A stretch of DNA of 64,000 nt from Mesorhizobium intechi (GTDB lineage: Bacteria > Pseudomonadota > Alphaproteobacteria > Rhizobiales > Rhizobiaceae): contig NZ_PNOT02000239.1 in assembly GCF_002879535.1 (NCBI RefSeq), positions 1 through 64,000 on the forward strand. Direction: 5' to 3'. The position numbers were made by a program, and so were the translations under genes. Positions 46,903 to 56,275 of this stretch are shown one piece after another (position 1 is the stretch's first letter; each line of letters opens with the position of its first letter). The notes beneath the pieces are model-generated. The model ran no database searches and was not told where the DNA came from. It worked only from the letters and a program-made list of their open reading frames with translations.

Positions 46903-48120
46903 CTATTTCCCCGCGCCTTCGAACCAGGCCACCAGCAGCGCCCGTTCCTTGTCGGTGATCTGGCTGACATTGGCGGGCGGCATGGCATGGCTGCGGCCGG
47001 CCTGCAGATAGATCTCGCGGGCGTGGTTGGCGATACCAGCGTCGGTGTCGAGCATCACCCCCTTGGGCGCGTGGTAGATGCCTTCATAGACCGGTTCGGC
47101 CGCATGGCACATCGAGCAGCGGCCGAGCACGGTGTCGCGCACCGCCGGGAAATGGGCGGAAGCGATATAGATGTCCGCCGAGGCGGATGCCTTTGGCTCA
47201 CCGGTCAGCACCTTCGGCACGGTCGACAGCCAGATGATGATGATGAACAGGACGAGCGCGCCGAGCCAGGTCCAGTGCGGGTTGCCGGCCCGCATGTGCA
47301 CGGTGTTGAAATAGTGCCGGATCAACACGCCGATGATGAACACCAGCGAGGCGATGACCCAGTTGAACTGCGTGCCGAACGCCAGGGGATAGTGGTTCGA
47401 CAGCATCAGGAACAGAACGGGCAGCGTCAGATAGTTGTTGTGGAGCGAGCGCTGCTTGGCGATCTTGCCGTATTTCGGGTCGGGCTTGCGCCCGGCGATG
47501 AGGTCGGCGACGACGATCTTCTGGTTGGGGATGATGACCATGAAGACGTTGGCTGACATGATCGTGGCGGTGATGGCGCCCAGATGCAGGAAGGCGGCGC
47601 GGCCAGTGAACAGATGCGTCAGTCCCCAGGCGATGAACACCAGCACGCAGTAGAGCACCAGCATCAGGCCGGTGTCGCTTTTGCCGAGAGGCGAGCGGCA
47701 GAGCAGATCGTAGACCACCCAGCCGACGCCGATCGTCGCCATGGACAAAAGGATGCCGACCGGCACCGACATCGGCAGCACATTGGGATCGATCAGGAAC
47801 AGGTCGGCGCCGGCATAGTAGACCACGCACAGCATGGCAAAGCCGGACAGCCAGGTGGCATAGGATTCCCATTTGAACCAGGTCAGATGCTCCGGCATCT
47901 CGGCCGGCGCCACCAGGTATTTCTGGATGTGGTAGAAGCCGCCGCCATGCACCTGCCATTCCTCGCCGAAGGCGCCGACCGGCATGCCCGGCCGCTGGCG
48001 CAGGCCGAGATCGAGCGCGACGAAATAGAAGGACGAGCCGATCCAGGCTATGCCGGTGACGACATGCAGCCATCGCACGGCAAAGCTCAGCCAGTCCCAG
48101 AAAATCGCGAAATCCATCAT
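46903..48120 (-). CDS. puuD: Membrane urate hydroxylase with cytochrome c domain
   Basis: 405 residues. The N-terminal urate oxidase N domain (DUF989) contains about eight membrane spans, starting MMDFAIFWDWLSFAVRWLHVVTGIAWIGSSFYFV; the C-terminal domain carries the heme site CSMCH and a later PPAN segment with the axial Met. Membrane-bound urate hydroxylase converts urate to 5-hydroxyisourate and passes electrons through its own cytochrome to the respiratory chain, instead of making hydrogen peroxide like soluble uricases. The start is ATG 48120 or 48117. Gene symbol puuD here means purine, not putrescine, utilisation. It is divergent from the LysR gene. Confidence 0.93.
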   Translation of the reverse strand: MMDFAIFWDWLSFAVRWLHVVTGIAWIGSSFYFVALDLGLRQRPGMPVGAFGEEWQVHGGGFYHIQKYLVAPAEMPEHLTWFKWESYATWLSGFAMLCVVYYAGADLFLIDPNVLPMSVPVGILLSMATIGVGWVVYDLLCRSPLGKSDTGLMLVLYCVLVFIAWGLTHLFTGRAAFLHLGAITATIMSANVFMVIIPNQKIVVADLIAGRKPDPKYGKIAKQRSLHNNYLTLPVLFLMLSNHYPLAFGTQFNWVIASLVFIIGVLIRHYFNTVHMRAGNPHWTWLGALVLFIIIIWLSTVPKVLTGEPKASASADIYIASAHFPAVRDTVLGRCSMCHAAEPVYEGIYHAPKGVMLDTDAGIANHAREIYLQAGRSHAMPPANVSQITDKERALLVAWFEGAGK

Positions 48121-48193
48121 TGATGTCGTCCCTGCCGATGACGCGACTTTACGGTGTCGCACGCAAACGGAAAGAGGCGAGGTGTACGATGAC

Positions 48194-48212
48194 TTTCAAA
48201 AAAAAATGGAAA
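48194..48212. promoter_or_regulatory. TTTC-N11-GAAA dyad in the puuD-lysR intergenic region
   Basis: TTTC (48194-48197) and GAAA (48209-48212) are inverted repeats separated by 11 bases, including a run of nine A. The T-N11-A layout fits LysR-type binding sites, and the location between the divergent LysR and urate hydroxylase genes suits a regulator that controls both. The low-complexity centre weakens the case. Confidence 0.4.
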
Positions 48213-48252
48213 ATACTAGGTTTATCGCTGCAAACCGGCGAAGGTGCTCCGC

Positions 48253-49173
48253 ATGGCCTATCTCGACAACATCGCCGTCTTCGTCCGCGTCGTCGAACTC
48301 GGCAATTTGTCGGCGGCAGGCCGAGACATGCGCATTTCGCCGGCGGTCGCCTCCAACCGCATCAAGGAACTGGAGAAGCATCTGGGCGTGCGGCTGTTCA
48401 ATCGCACGACACGGCAATTGATGCCGACCGAGCATGGCACGGTTTTCTACTCGGGCGCCAAGCAGGTGCTGGAGGCGATCACCGAAGCGGAAGCCGCGGT
48501 GTCGGCTTTGTCCGGCCAACCGCGCGGCACCATCCGCGTGACAGCACCCTTGGGCCTTGGCCGGCGACTGGTGGCTTCGGGTATTCCCGATTTCCACGAC
48601 AAGTATCCTGATATCGAGGTGCGGCTCAGGCTCTCGGACCACAATGTCGACATCATGAAGGAAGGCATCGATGTCGCCTTCCGGCTCGGCATTATCGAGG
48701 ATTCCAGCCTCAGGATGCGCGGCATCATGGAGTGCGAGCGCGTGCTGGTGGCGGCGCCGAAATATCTGGAGGCGCGCGGCGAGCCAGCCGAGCCGCAGGA
48801 GCTGATCGGCAAGAAACACGACTGCCTGATGCTGCGCTATTCCGGTGCGCGCGAATATGTCTGGACCTTGCAGACCCCGACCGGGCCGCAGAAATTCGAA
48901 GTGCACGGGCCTTACGACACCGATGACGGGGACGTGCTGACCGGCTGGGCACTGTCGGGGCGCGGCATCATCAACAAGCCGCGCTTCGAGGTCGAGCCGT
49001 TCATCCGCGACCGGCGGCTGCAGGTGATCCTGGCCAACACGCCGCCGACACCGGTACAATTCGCCGCCGTCTATCCGCACAAAAAGCTGCAGGACCCCAA
49101 GGTGCGGCTTTTGCTCGACTTCATGGCGGAGCGCTGCCAGCGGCTGATCAAGGATATCCTGGCCGGCAGGTGA
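48253..49173 (+). CDS. LysR-family transcriptional regulator
   Basis: 306 residues from ATG 48253, which gives MAYLDNIAVFVRVVELGNLSAAG; an in-frame GTG at 48244 is possible. The helix-turn-helix is GNLSAAGRDMRISPAVASNRIKELEKHLGVRLF and a LysR substrate domain follows (GTIRVTAPLGLGRRLVASG). Divergent orientation to puuD and guaD, with the monooxygenase pair downstream on its strand, makes purine catabolism its likely target. The ligand is not known. Confidence 0.9.
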   Translation: MAYLDNIAVFVRVVELGNLSAAGRDMRISPAVASNRIKELEKHLGVRLFNRTTRQLMPTEHGTVFYSGAKQVLEAITEAEAAVSALSGQPRGTIRVTAPLGLGRRLVASGIPDFHDKYPDIEVRLRLSDHNVDIMKEGIDVAFRLGIIEDSSLRMRGIMECERVLVAAPKYLEARGEPAEPQELIGKKHDCLMLRYSGAREYVWTLQTPTGPQKFEVHGPYDTDDGDVLTGWALSGRGIINKPRFEVEPFIRDRRLQVILANTPPTPVQFAAVYPHKKLQDPKVRLLLDFMAERCQRLIKDILAGR

Positions 49174-49251
49174 TCGACTGGCCGACAAGTGAGGGTCCAC
49201 TGGTCTATCCGCCGGACTTGCCTTGCGCACCGGCGAACCTAGGTTGACGCA

Positions 49252-50226
49252 ATGCATCTCGCCATTTCGCTCAACATCGCCGCCGCCGACAAACAGGCCG
49301 TTCTGGATTTCGGAGAGATCAAGACCTTCGTGCGGGCGGCAGAGGCGGCCGGCATCGATATGGTCGTGATTTCCGACTCCGCGGAGGGCTTATCAAGCGC
49401 CCCGTTCGAAGCGACGACGCTGCTGGCCGCCCTGGCGACCGTCACCGACAAGATCGGGCTGGTCGCCGCCGCCTCGACCGTTGCCCACCAGCCCTACAAT
49501 CTGGCGCGCCGCTTCGCTTCGCTCGACATCATCAGCCATGGCCGCGCCGGCTGGCATGCGACGATGGCGCAAGGCTCCCGCGAAGCCGCCAATTTTAGCC
49601 GGCCGGAAGGATTTTCCGACACGGACTTTCGTCGCCGCACCGCGGAATATATCGACATCGTTCAAGGCCTGTGTCGGGGCTGGGATGCGGATGCGCTGCT
49701 GTTCGACAAAACAGGTGGCCGCTTCCATGACCCGGAAAAGATGCATCTGCTCGACCACAAGGGCGAGTTCTTCTCCGTGCGGGGGCCGCTGAACGTCGCA
49801 CGCTCGCCGCAGGATACGCCGGTGCTGGTGCTGTCCGGCCTGTCCGGGCCCGACCTGGATATTGCGACCCGCACCGCCGATGTCATTTTGCTGGAGGACG
49901 GCTCGACCGAGAGCGCGAAAATACGCTTCGATGATCTGAAGCGTCGCGCAACGGCCGCCGGGCGCGATCCGGACGCTGTGAAGATCCTGACGAATATCTC
50001 GTTCGCCCCGGATGATGGGCCAGCCGCGACCGCGGACAGGCTGGAAACTGAATTGCGGCTGAAAAGTTGCGACGGTTTCAACATCCAGCTGACCGCGCAC
50101 TCAGCGCTCGACGATTTCGCCGATCGGGTTCTGCCGGAGTTGCGGCGACGCGGCCTCGTTCGAGAGGGCTATCGCGGGGCGACGTTGCGCTCGCATCTTG
50201 GACTTGCCGGCGGAGGTGGCCAATGA
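49252..50226 (+). CDS. LLM-class flavin-dependent oxidoreductase 1
   Basis: 324 residues of the bacterial luciferase-like monooxygenase superfamily, NtaA/SnaA/DszA branch. Signatures are VVISDSAEGLSS, TLLAALATVTDKIGLVAAAST, HQPYNLARRFASLDIISHGRAGW and QDTPVLVLSGLSGPDLDIATR. Such enzymes use reduced FMN supplied by a separate reductase to oxidise sulfur- or nitrogen-containing substrates. It is shorter than usual (about 430), with the region near 170-190 keeping the family pattern. Its last four bases overlap the second LLM gene. In the middle of a purine cluster, it may act on a purine-derived or alkylated purine compound, but this is inference. Confidence 0.86.
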   Translation: MHLAISLNIAAADKQAVLDFGEIKTFVRAAEAAGIDMVVISDSAEGLSSAPFEATTLLAALATVTDKIGLVAAASTVAHQPYNLARRFASLDIISHGRAGWHATMAQGSREAANFSRPEGFSDTDFRRRTAEYIDIVQGLCRGWDADALLFDKTGGRFHDPEKMHLLDHKGEFFSVRGPLNVARSPQDTPVLVLSGLSGPDLDIATRTADVILLEDGSTESAKIRFDDLKRRATAAGRDPDAVKILTNISFAPDDGPAATADRLETELRLKSCDGFNIQLTAHSALDDFADRVLPELRRRGLVREGYRGATLRSHLGLAGGGGQ

Positions 50227-51470
50227 CCGCGCAGATGAAGCTCGGCGCCTTCCTCTGGGCGACTGGTCACCACATCGCCGCCTGGCGCCACCCGAAGGCG
50301 CATGCGACGGCCGGCATCGATATCGACCATTACGTCCAGCTGGCGCGCACGGCGGAGCGGGCGAAGTTCGACATGATCTTCTGCGAGGACGCCGCAGGCC
50401 TGCGCGAAGCCAATGTCGGGATCGCCAGCCAGACCTCGCGTTCGATCGGCTTCGAGCCGATCAGCCTGCTGTCGGCGTTGGCCGTGCAGACCAGCCGCAT
50501 CGGTCTCGTGTCGACGGCGTCGACAAGCTACAACGAGCCTTACGGGCTGGCGCGGACCTTTCTGTCGCTCGATCATCTCAGCGGCGGACGGGCGGGCTGG
50601 AACCTGGTCACCTCGGCCAGCCCGATCGAAGCAGCCAATTTCGGCTCGACGGGCCTCAAGCCCCATGCCGACCGCTACGAGCGGGCGCGCGAATTCGCCG
50701 AGGTGGTCAGCGGGCTATGGCACGGCAAGGCTCCCGGCCATGACGGCCAGAGCTTTTCGGTTCGCGATCCGCTCGATCTGCCACGCTCGCCACAAGGCGC
50801 ACCGGTCATGGTGCAGGCCGGCGCCTCGGATGTCGGCCGCGACCTTGCCGCCTGCACCGCCGATGTGGTGTTCACGGCTGCGCAGACTTTTGAGGAAGCC
50901 AAAGCCTTCTACGATGATCTCAAAGGGCGCATGGCCGCCTATGGGCGTGAGCCCGACGACATCAAGATCATGCCCGGCGTCTCGCCCGTGGTGGCGGAAA
51001 CCGAGGCCGAGGCCCGGGAGAAGCATGAGGAATTGCAGGAGTTGATACCCGACGATGTCGGCGTGGCGCTGTTGTCCAGCTATCTCAGCATCTCCGATCT
51101 CTGGCGCTATCCCATCGACGGACCGCTGCCCGAATTGCCCGAGAGCGAGGGGATGAAAAGCCGGCAGGCGCTGGTCGTCGAACAATCGCGCCGCGACGGC
51201 CTGTCCATCCGCCAGCTGGCCCGCCATTTCGCCGGCGCGCGCGGTCATTGGCGCATAGTGGGCACGGCGGCTCAGGTCGCCGACGAATTGCAGGCCCGTT
51301 TTGAAGGCGGCGCGGCCGACGGCTACAACGTGATGCCGTCCTATTTCCCTGGCGAACTCAATGCCTTTACCGCGCTGGTGGTGCCGGAACTGCAGCGGCG
51401 CGGCCTGTTCCGCCGGGAGTATGAGGGTCGCACCTTGCGCGACCATCTGGGCTTGAAACGGCCGGTTTAG
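50223..51470 (+). CDS. LLM-class flavin-dependent monooxygenase 2 (NtaA/SnaA/DszA family)
   Basis: 415 residues from ATG 50223, overlapping the previous stop (ATGA). The start KLGAFLWATGHHIAAWRHP is typical of nitrilotriacetate and related monooxygenases. Other family motifs are FDMIFCEDAAGLRE, SLLSALAVQTSRIGLVSTAST, NEPYGLARTFLSLDHLSGGRAGWN and the FMN-binding QAGASDVGRD. It needs reduced FMN from another protein; no reductase is adjacent. The tight overlap with LLM 1 suggests the two work in one pathway. Function within purine breakdown is not established; sulfur or nitrogen heterocycle oxidation is a reasonable guess. Confidence 0.9.
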   Translation: MTAQMKLGAFLWATGHHIAAWRHPKAHATAGIDIDHYVQLARTAERAKFDMIFCEDAAGLREANVGIASQTSRSIGFEPISLLSALAVQTSRIGLVSTASTSYNEPYGLARTFLSLDHLSGGRAGWNLVTSASPIEAANFGSTGLKPHADRYERAREFAEVVSGLWHGKAPGHDGQSFSVRDPLDLPRSPQGAPVMVQAGASDVGRDLAACTADVVFTAAQTFEEAKAFYDDLKGRMAAYGREPDDIKIMPGVSPVVAETEAEAREKHEELQELIPDDVGVALLSSYLSISDLWRYPIDGPLPELPESEGMKSRQALVVEQSRRDGLSIRQLARHFAGARGHWRIVGTAAQVADELQARFEGGAADGYNVMPSYFPGELNAFTALVVPELQRRGLFRREYEGRTLRDHLGLKRPV

Positions 51471-51483
51471 CAGCAGCGCAAGC

Positions 51484-52386
51484 TTAGCCGGCCATCACCC
51501 TGCCATGCGGCCGGTCGGCACTCGGTGCGGCGTTGCGAAGCACCAGCGCCGTCATGATCTCGGCGGCGGCAAGCGCGGCAATGACCTGAGGGCGTTTGTC
51601 CTTGACGGCATCGCCGCCGATCGGCGAAACGAGGCGGGCAAACTGCGCGTCCGTGCCTTCAGCCGATTTCAGGAACCAGTTCCTGAAAGTCGCCTTCTTT
51701 GTCTTAGAGCCGATCATGCCGACATAGGCCGCGTCGTCGCGTTTCAAGGCTTCGGCGACGATCAGGAAATCCAGCGCATGGTCGTGGGTGAGAATGGCGA
51801 AAACAGTGCCGGCGGGAGCGTTGCGCACCTCGGCCTCGGGCATCGGCGTCAGCCGCGTCTCGACGGTTTCCGGCATGCCTTCCAGCGCCTCGGCCCGGGT
51901 CTCGATGACGACGCCGCGCACGGGAAGGAGAGCGATCGTCGACGCCAGCGCCTGGCCGACATGGCCGCCACCGAAGATATAGACGTGCGGCAGGTGGGCT
52001 TCTTCGACTTCGGCAGCCGAAACCAACCCGGCAGCGAGCGCGCTGTCGACAAGCCGGATCAAGACTTCGACGCGCCCGCCACAGCATTGGCCAATCTCCG
52101 GCCCGAGAGGCACGTCGAGCGTGGCGCCGACTTCATCGACCTCGATGCGGCCCCCTTTGCGCTGCCGCTTGCCGGGTGAAAACGCCACCATCTGTCGCGC
52201 CTTGTCGATCGCCATATATTCGAGCTGGCCACCGCCGATCGTGCCAAAAATCGCCTGCCGCGAGACGAGCATGAAGGCGCCCTTCTCGCGCGGCGTCGAG
52301 CCTTTGGTGCCGGCCACCTCGACCAAAGCGATGCGACCCGGGCCAGCCAGGAAGTCTTTCAGGCTTTGCACATTCGAAGTCATCAT
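51484..52386 (-). CDS. xdhC: Xanthine dehydrogenase accessory protein XdhC
   Basis: 300 residues from ATG 52386, chosen because GGGA is six bases upstream; ATG 52383 and 52392 are also in frame. XdhC binds molybdenum cofactor, helps to sulfurate it, and inserts it into XdhB. Motifs: VEVAGTKGSTPREKGAFMLV, IGGGQLEYMA, GQCCGGRVEVL, and a Rossmann-like IFGGGHVGQALA, ending with the conserved HDHALDFLIVAEAL and YVGMIGSKTKKATF segments. It follows xdhB by 53 bases in the operon uraH-xdhA-xdhB-xdhC. Confidence 0.93.
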   Translation of the reverse strand: MMTSNVQSLKDFLAGPGRIALVEVAGTKGSTPREKGAFMLVSRQAIFGTIGGGQLEYMAIDKARQMVAFSPGKRQRKGGRIEVDEVGATLDVPLGPEIGQCCGGRVEVLIRLVDSALAAGLVSAAEVEEAHLPHVYIFGGGHVGQALASTIALLPVRGVVIETRAEALEGMPETVETRLTPMPEAEVRNAPAGTVFAILTHDHALDFLIVAEALKRDDAAYVGMIGSKTKKATFRNWFLKSAEGTDAQFARLVSPIGGDAVKDKRPQVIAALAAAEIMTALVLRNAAPSADRPHGRVMAG

Positions 52387-52445
52387 CCACATTCCCGTGC
52401 GGGAAACATAGGGTTTTTCGGTCTGAATTGCACGTTTTGCCGGAT

Positions 52446-54794
52446 TCAGGCCTTCGCCTCGCCTTTCAGCCGCTCGATCGTCATCAGCACACGCTCCGGC
52501 GTCGCCGGAGCATCAAGGCGCGGACAGATCCTGTGATCGGCGACGCTGGCCACCGCATCCGACAGCGCGTGCAGCACCGACATGCCGAGCGGGAAGGGCG
52601 GCTCACCGACCGCCTTGGAGCGGTGGATCGTCGGCTCACCCGCTTCCGGCCAGTCGGCCAATGTGACATTGAAGATCTTCGGCCGGTCGGAGGCGAGCGG
52701 GATCTTGTAGGTCGAAGGCGCGTGGGTGCGCAGGCGGCCCTTCTCGTCCCACCACAATTCCTCGGTCGTCAGCCAGCCCATGCCCTGGATGAAGCCGCCC
52801 TCGATCTGGCCGAGGTCGATGGCGCGGTTCAGCGAACGGCCGGTCTCGTGCAGGATGTCGGTGCGCTCGACCACATACTCGCCGGTCAGCGTGTCGACCG
52901 AGACTTCCGAGCAGGAGGCGCCATAGGCGAAATAGTAGAAAGGGCGGCCCTCGCCCTTGTCGCGATTCCAGTGGATTTTCGGCGTCTTGTAGAAGCCCGC
53001 GGCTGAAAGCTGGATGCGCGCCATATAGGCCTGCTTGACGAGATCGGCGAAGGCGATCTCCTGGTTGCCGATACGCACCCGGTTGGGCAAGAACAGCACC
53101 TGATCGCGCGGCACCTGGTATTTCTCGGCGGCGAAATCGGTCAGACGGTCCTTGATCTGGCGAGCGCCATTCTGTGCCGCCATGCCATTGAGGTCCGAAC
53201 CGGACGATGCCGCGGTTGCCGAGGTGTTGGGTACCTTGCCGGTGGTGGTCGCGGTGATCTTCACCTGGTCGAGATCGATCTGGAATTCTTCCGCCACCAC
53301 CTGCGCGACCTTGAGGTACAGCCCCTGCCCCATCTCGGTGCCGCCATGGTTCAGATGCACCGAACCATCGGTGTAGACATGCACCAGCGCGCCGGCCTGG
53401 TTGTAGTGCGTGGCGGTGAAGGAAATGCCGAACTTGACCGGTGTGAGCGCCAGGCCGCGCTTGATGAAACGGCTGTTGGCATTGAAGGCCGATATTTCGC
53501 GCCGTCGCCGCGCATAGCTGGCGCTCTGCTCGAGTTCGGCGACGATGCGCTGGATGATGTTGTCCTCGACCGTCTGGTGGTAGGGCGTGATGTTGCGGTC
53601 GCTGGTGCCATAGAAATTCTTCTTGCGGATCTCGAGCGGATCCTTGCCAACCGCGAACGCAACCTCGTCGATGACGCGTTCGGCGCCGACCATGCCTTGC
53701 GGACCGCCAAAGCCCCGGAAGGCGGTGTTCGACACGGTGTTGGTGTAGAGCGGCGCCGATTGCGCGTGCACCGCCGGCCAGAAATAGGTGTTGTCGCAAT
53801 GGAACAGCGCGCGATCGGTCACCGGGCCCGACAGATCCGACGAGAAGCCGCAACGTGCGGCGAACATGAAATCGACACCGAGAATGTTGCCCTCGTCGTC
53901 GAAGCCGACTTCGTAGTCGACGAGGAAGTCATGACGCTTGCCGGTGGCGATCATGTCGTCGTCGCGGTCGGGCCGGATCTTGACGGCGCGATGGTGCTTC
54001 TTGGCGGCGATGGCCGCGAGCGCGGCAAACTGGTTGCCCTGCGTTTCCTTGCCGCCGAAACCGCCGCCCATGCGGCGGATCTCCACCGTGATGGCATTGC
54101 TGGGTATGCCGAGCGCATGGCTCACCATGTGCTGGACTTCGCTCGGATGCTGGGTCGAGGAATAGATGGTGACGTCCTGATCCTCGCCCGGAACGGCCAT
54201 GGCGATATGGCCTTCAAGATAGAAATGTTCCTGGCCGCCGACGCGCATCTTTCCCTTCAGCCGGCGTGGCGCCGCCTTGATCGCAGCGGCCGCATCGCCG
54301 CGCTTCAAGGTAAGCGGCGGCGTGACGAGCTTGTCCTTCCTCGGATCGAGTTCGCCAATGTCGGTGACGAAGGGCAATTGACTGTATTCAACCTTGGCCA
54401 GCCCGGTGGCGCGGCGTGCCTGCTCGCGGGTTTGGGCGATGACGCAGAAGATCGGCTGGCCGAAGAACTCGACCTTGCCGTCGGCGAGCACCGGCTCGTC
54501 GTGCCGGCCGGTCGGCGAAATGTCGTTCTCGCCCGGAACATCCTTTGCCGTCAGCACATCCACGACTCCGGAAGCAGCGCGCACCGCCGAAAGATCCATG
54601 CGGGTGATGGTGGCATGCGCGGCGGCCGACAGACCGAGGCAGCCATGCAGCGTGCCGGCCGGTTCCGGCATGTCGTCGATGTAGACGGCTGTGCCACTGA
54701 CATGCTTGTGGGCGGAATCATGCCGCTGATCGGTGGCGACGCCCCCGACGATCTTCTCAGCCTTGAGATTTGATGTGGCGTGCTTGTTCATCAT
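52446..54794 (-). CDS. xdhB: Xanthine dehydrogenase molybdopterin-binding subunit
   Basis: 782 residues from ATG 54794 (MMNKHATSN), overlapping xdhA by four bases; ATG 54791 is an alternative. It holds the molybdenum cofactor and catalyses hydroxylation of hypoxanthine or xanthine to urate. Signatures are RMGGGFGGKETQG, FRGFGGPQG, LNHGGTEMGQGLY and the C-terminal VGEPPFPLGMS with the active-site Glu. Length and motifs are those of intact two-subunit bacterial XDH. Confidence 0.96.
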   Translation of the reverse strand: MMNKHATSNLKAEKIVGGVATDQRHDSAHKHVSGTAVYIDDMPEPAGTLHGCLGLSAAAHATITRMDLSAVRAASGVVDVLTAKDVPGENDISPTGRHDEPVLADGKVEFFGQPIFCVIAQTREQARRATGLAKVEYSQLPFVTDIGELDPRKDKLVTPPLTLKRGDAAAAIKAAPRRLKGKMRVGGQEHFYLEGHIAMAVPGEDQDVTIYSSTQHPSEVQHMVSHALGIPSNAITVEIRRMGGGFGGKETQGNQFAALAAIAAKKHHRAVKIRPDRDDDMIATGKRHDFLVDYEVGFDDEGNILGVDFMFAARCGFSSDLSGPVTDRALFHCDNTYFWPAVHAQSAPLYTNTVSNTAFRGFGGPQGMVGAERVIDEVAFAVGKDPLEIRKKNFYGTSDRNITPYHQTVEDNIIQRIVAELEQSASYARRRREISAFNANSRFIKRGLALTPVKFGISFTATHYNQAGALVHVYTDGSVHLNHGGTEMGQGLYLKVAQVVAEEFQIDLDQVKITATTTGKVPNTSATAASSGSDLNGMAAQNGARQIKDRLTDFAAEKYQVPRDQVLFLPNRVRIGNQEIAFADLVKQAYMARIQLSAAGFYKTPKIHWNRDKGEGRPFYYFAYGASCSEVSVDTLTGEYVVERTDILHETGRSLNRAIDLGQIEGGFIQGMGWLTTEELWWDEKGRLRTHAPSTYKIPLASDRPKIFNVTLADWPEAGEPTIHRSKAVGEPPFPLGMSVLHALSDAVASVADHRICPRLDAPATPERVLMTIERLKGEAKA

Positions 54795-56272
54795 GCCGCC
54801 TCGTTGCGGGAAACCTGGAAGGGCGCCCTGGTGCCGGAAGTTTCGACGAAAAAGCGCAACAACAGGTTCTTGGCCGCCAGAGCCCGGTATTCGGCTGACG
54901 CCCGCATGTCGGTGAGCGGGGTGAAATCCCTGGCGTATTGCGCCATCGCCGTCTCGACCGTCTCTTCGGTCCATGGCTTGCCGAGCAGCGCCTTTTCGAC
55001 GAAAGACGCCCGCTTCGGCGTCGCCGCCATGCCGCCATAGGCGATGCGCACATCGGCGACCGTGCCGTCCTTCGCCAGCGCCAGGAAGAAGGCGGCGAGG
55101 GTAGCGGTAATATCCTCGTCGCGGCGCTTGGTGATCTTGTAGACGGCAAATTTCTCTCCCTTGGCGGGCACGGGTACGTGCACGGCCTCGACGAATTCGC
55201 CCGGCTGCCGGTCCTGCTTGCCATAGGCGATGAAGAAGGTTTCCAGCGGGATCGTGCGCCGCTTCTTGCCCTTGCGCAGCGTCAGGCGCGCGCCGAGCGC
55301 GATCAAGGGCGGCGGCGTGTCGCCGATCGGCGAGCCGTTGGCGATGTTGCCGCCGATGGTGCCCATGTTGCGCACCTGTTCACCGCCGATGCGGTCGAAC
55401 AGCGGCCCCAGCGCCGGGATGCGTTTCGATAGTGTCGAAAAAGCCTCGGTGTAGGTGACGCCGGCGCCGATCGACATGACGCCCTTGTCTTCGGCGATGG
55501 TGCACAGCCCGTCGAGATTGCCGATGAAGACCGCCGGAGAGATGTCGCGCATATGCTTGGTCACCCACAGGCCGACATCGGTCGAGCCGGCGACGATCGT
55601 GGCGCCCGGTTCCTTGTCCAGGATAGTGGCGAAATCGTCGACATTGGCCGGCACGATGACCCGTCTCTTGCCCGAACCGATCTCGACCCGCGCGCCGTCC
55701 CGCAAGGCCTCCAGCCTCGCCGTGACAGCCTTGCGCTCCGTCGCCAGCGGATCTTTCCCCGCCTTGCCGTAGCTGGAGATGGCGTGCGCGGCGCGCATGA
55801 TCGCCTCATAGCCGGTGCAGCGGCAGAGATTGCCTTGCAAAGCCTTTTCAATCGCCGCGTTCGACGGATCCGGCGACTTCATCCACAGGCCATAGAGCGA
55901 CATGACGAAGCCCGGCGTGCAGAAGCCGCATTGCGAGCCATGGAAATCGACCATCGCCTGCTGGACCGGATGCAACTGGCCGGGCTGGCCGCGCAAATGT
56001 TCCACCGTCACGACATGCGTGCCGTCGAGCGAGCCAAGGAAGCGGATGCAGGCATTGACGCTTTCATAGACCAGTCCCCCGGTCGACAGCCTGCCGACCA
56101 GAACGGTGCAGGCACCGCAATCGCCCTCGGCGCAGCCTTCCTTGGTGCCGCGCAGCGAACGGTCGAGCCGCAGCCAGTCGAGCAGGGTCGTGTCCGGCGC
56201 CACTGAGGACAGCACGACATCCCCTCCGTTGAGGATGAACCGGATTTCGTTGCGGATGTTGACCTTGGCCAT
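54791..56272 (-). CDS. xdhA: Xanthine dehydrogenase small subunit (2Fe-2S and FAD)
   Basis: 493 residues. Two [2Fe-2S] clusters are at the N-terminus (GCAEGDCGACTVL and, in the second domain, SQCGFCTPGF with CRCTGY), and an FAD-binding domain follows (ATIVAGSTDVGLW, then TIGGNIANGSPIGDTPPPLIAL). Electrons from the molybdenum site pass through these to NAD+. ATG 56272 lies three bases after the stop of uraH, so the genes form one operon. Confidence 0.96.
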   Translation of the reverse strand: MAKVNIRNEIRFILNGGDVVLSSVAPDTTLLDWLRLDRSLRGTKEGCAEGDCGACTVLVGRLSTGGLVYESVNACIRFLGSLDGTHVVTVEHLRGQPGQLHPVQQAMVDFHGSQCGFCTPGFVMSLYGLWMKSPDPSNAAIEKALQGNLCRCTGYEAIMRAAHAISSYGKAGKDPLATERKAVTARLEALRDGARVEIGSGKRRVIVPANVDDFATILDKEPGATIVAGSTDVGLWVTKHMRDISPAVFIGNLDGLCTIAEDKGVMSIGAGVTYTEAFSTLSKRIPALGPLFDRIGGEQVRNMGTIGGNIANGSPIGDTPPPLIALGARLTLRKGKKRRTIPLETFFIAYGKQDRQPGEFVEAVHVPVPAKGEKFAVYKITKRRDEDITATLAAFFLALAKDGTVADVRIAYGGMAATPKRASFVEKALLGKPWTEETVETAMAQYARDFTPLTDMRASAEYRALAAKNLLLRFFVETSGTRAPFQVSRNEAA

Positions 56273-56275
56273 GCC

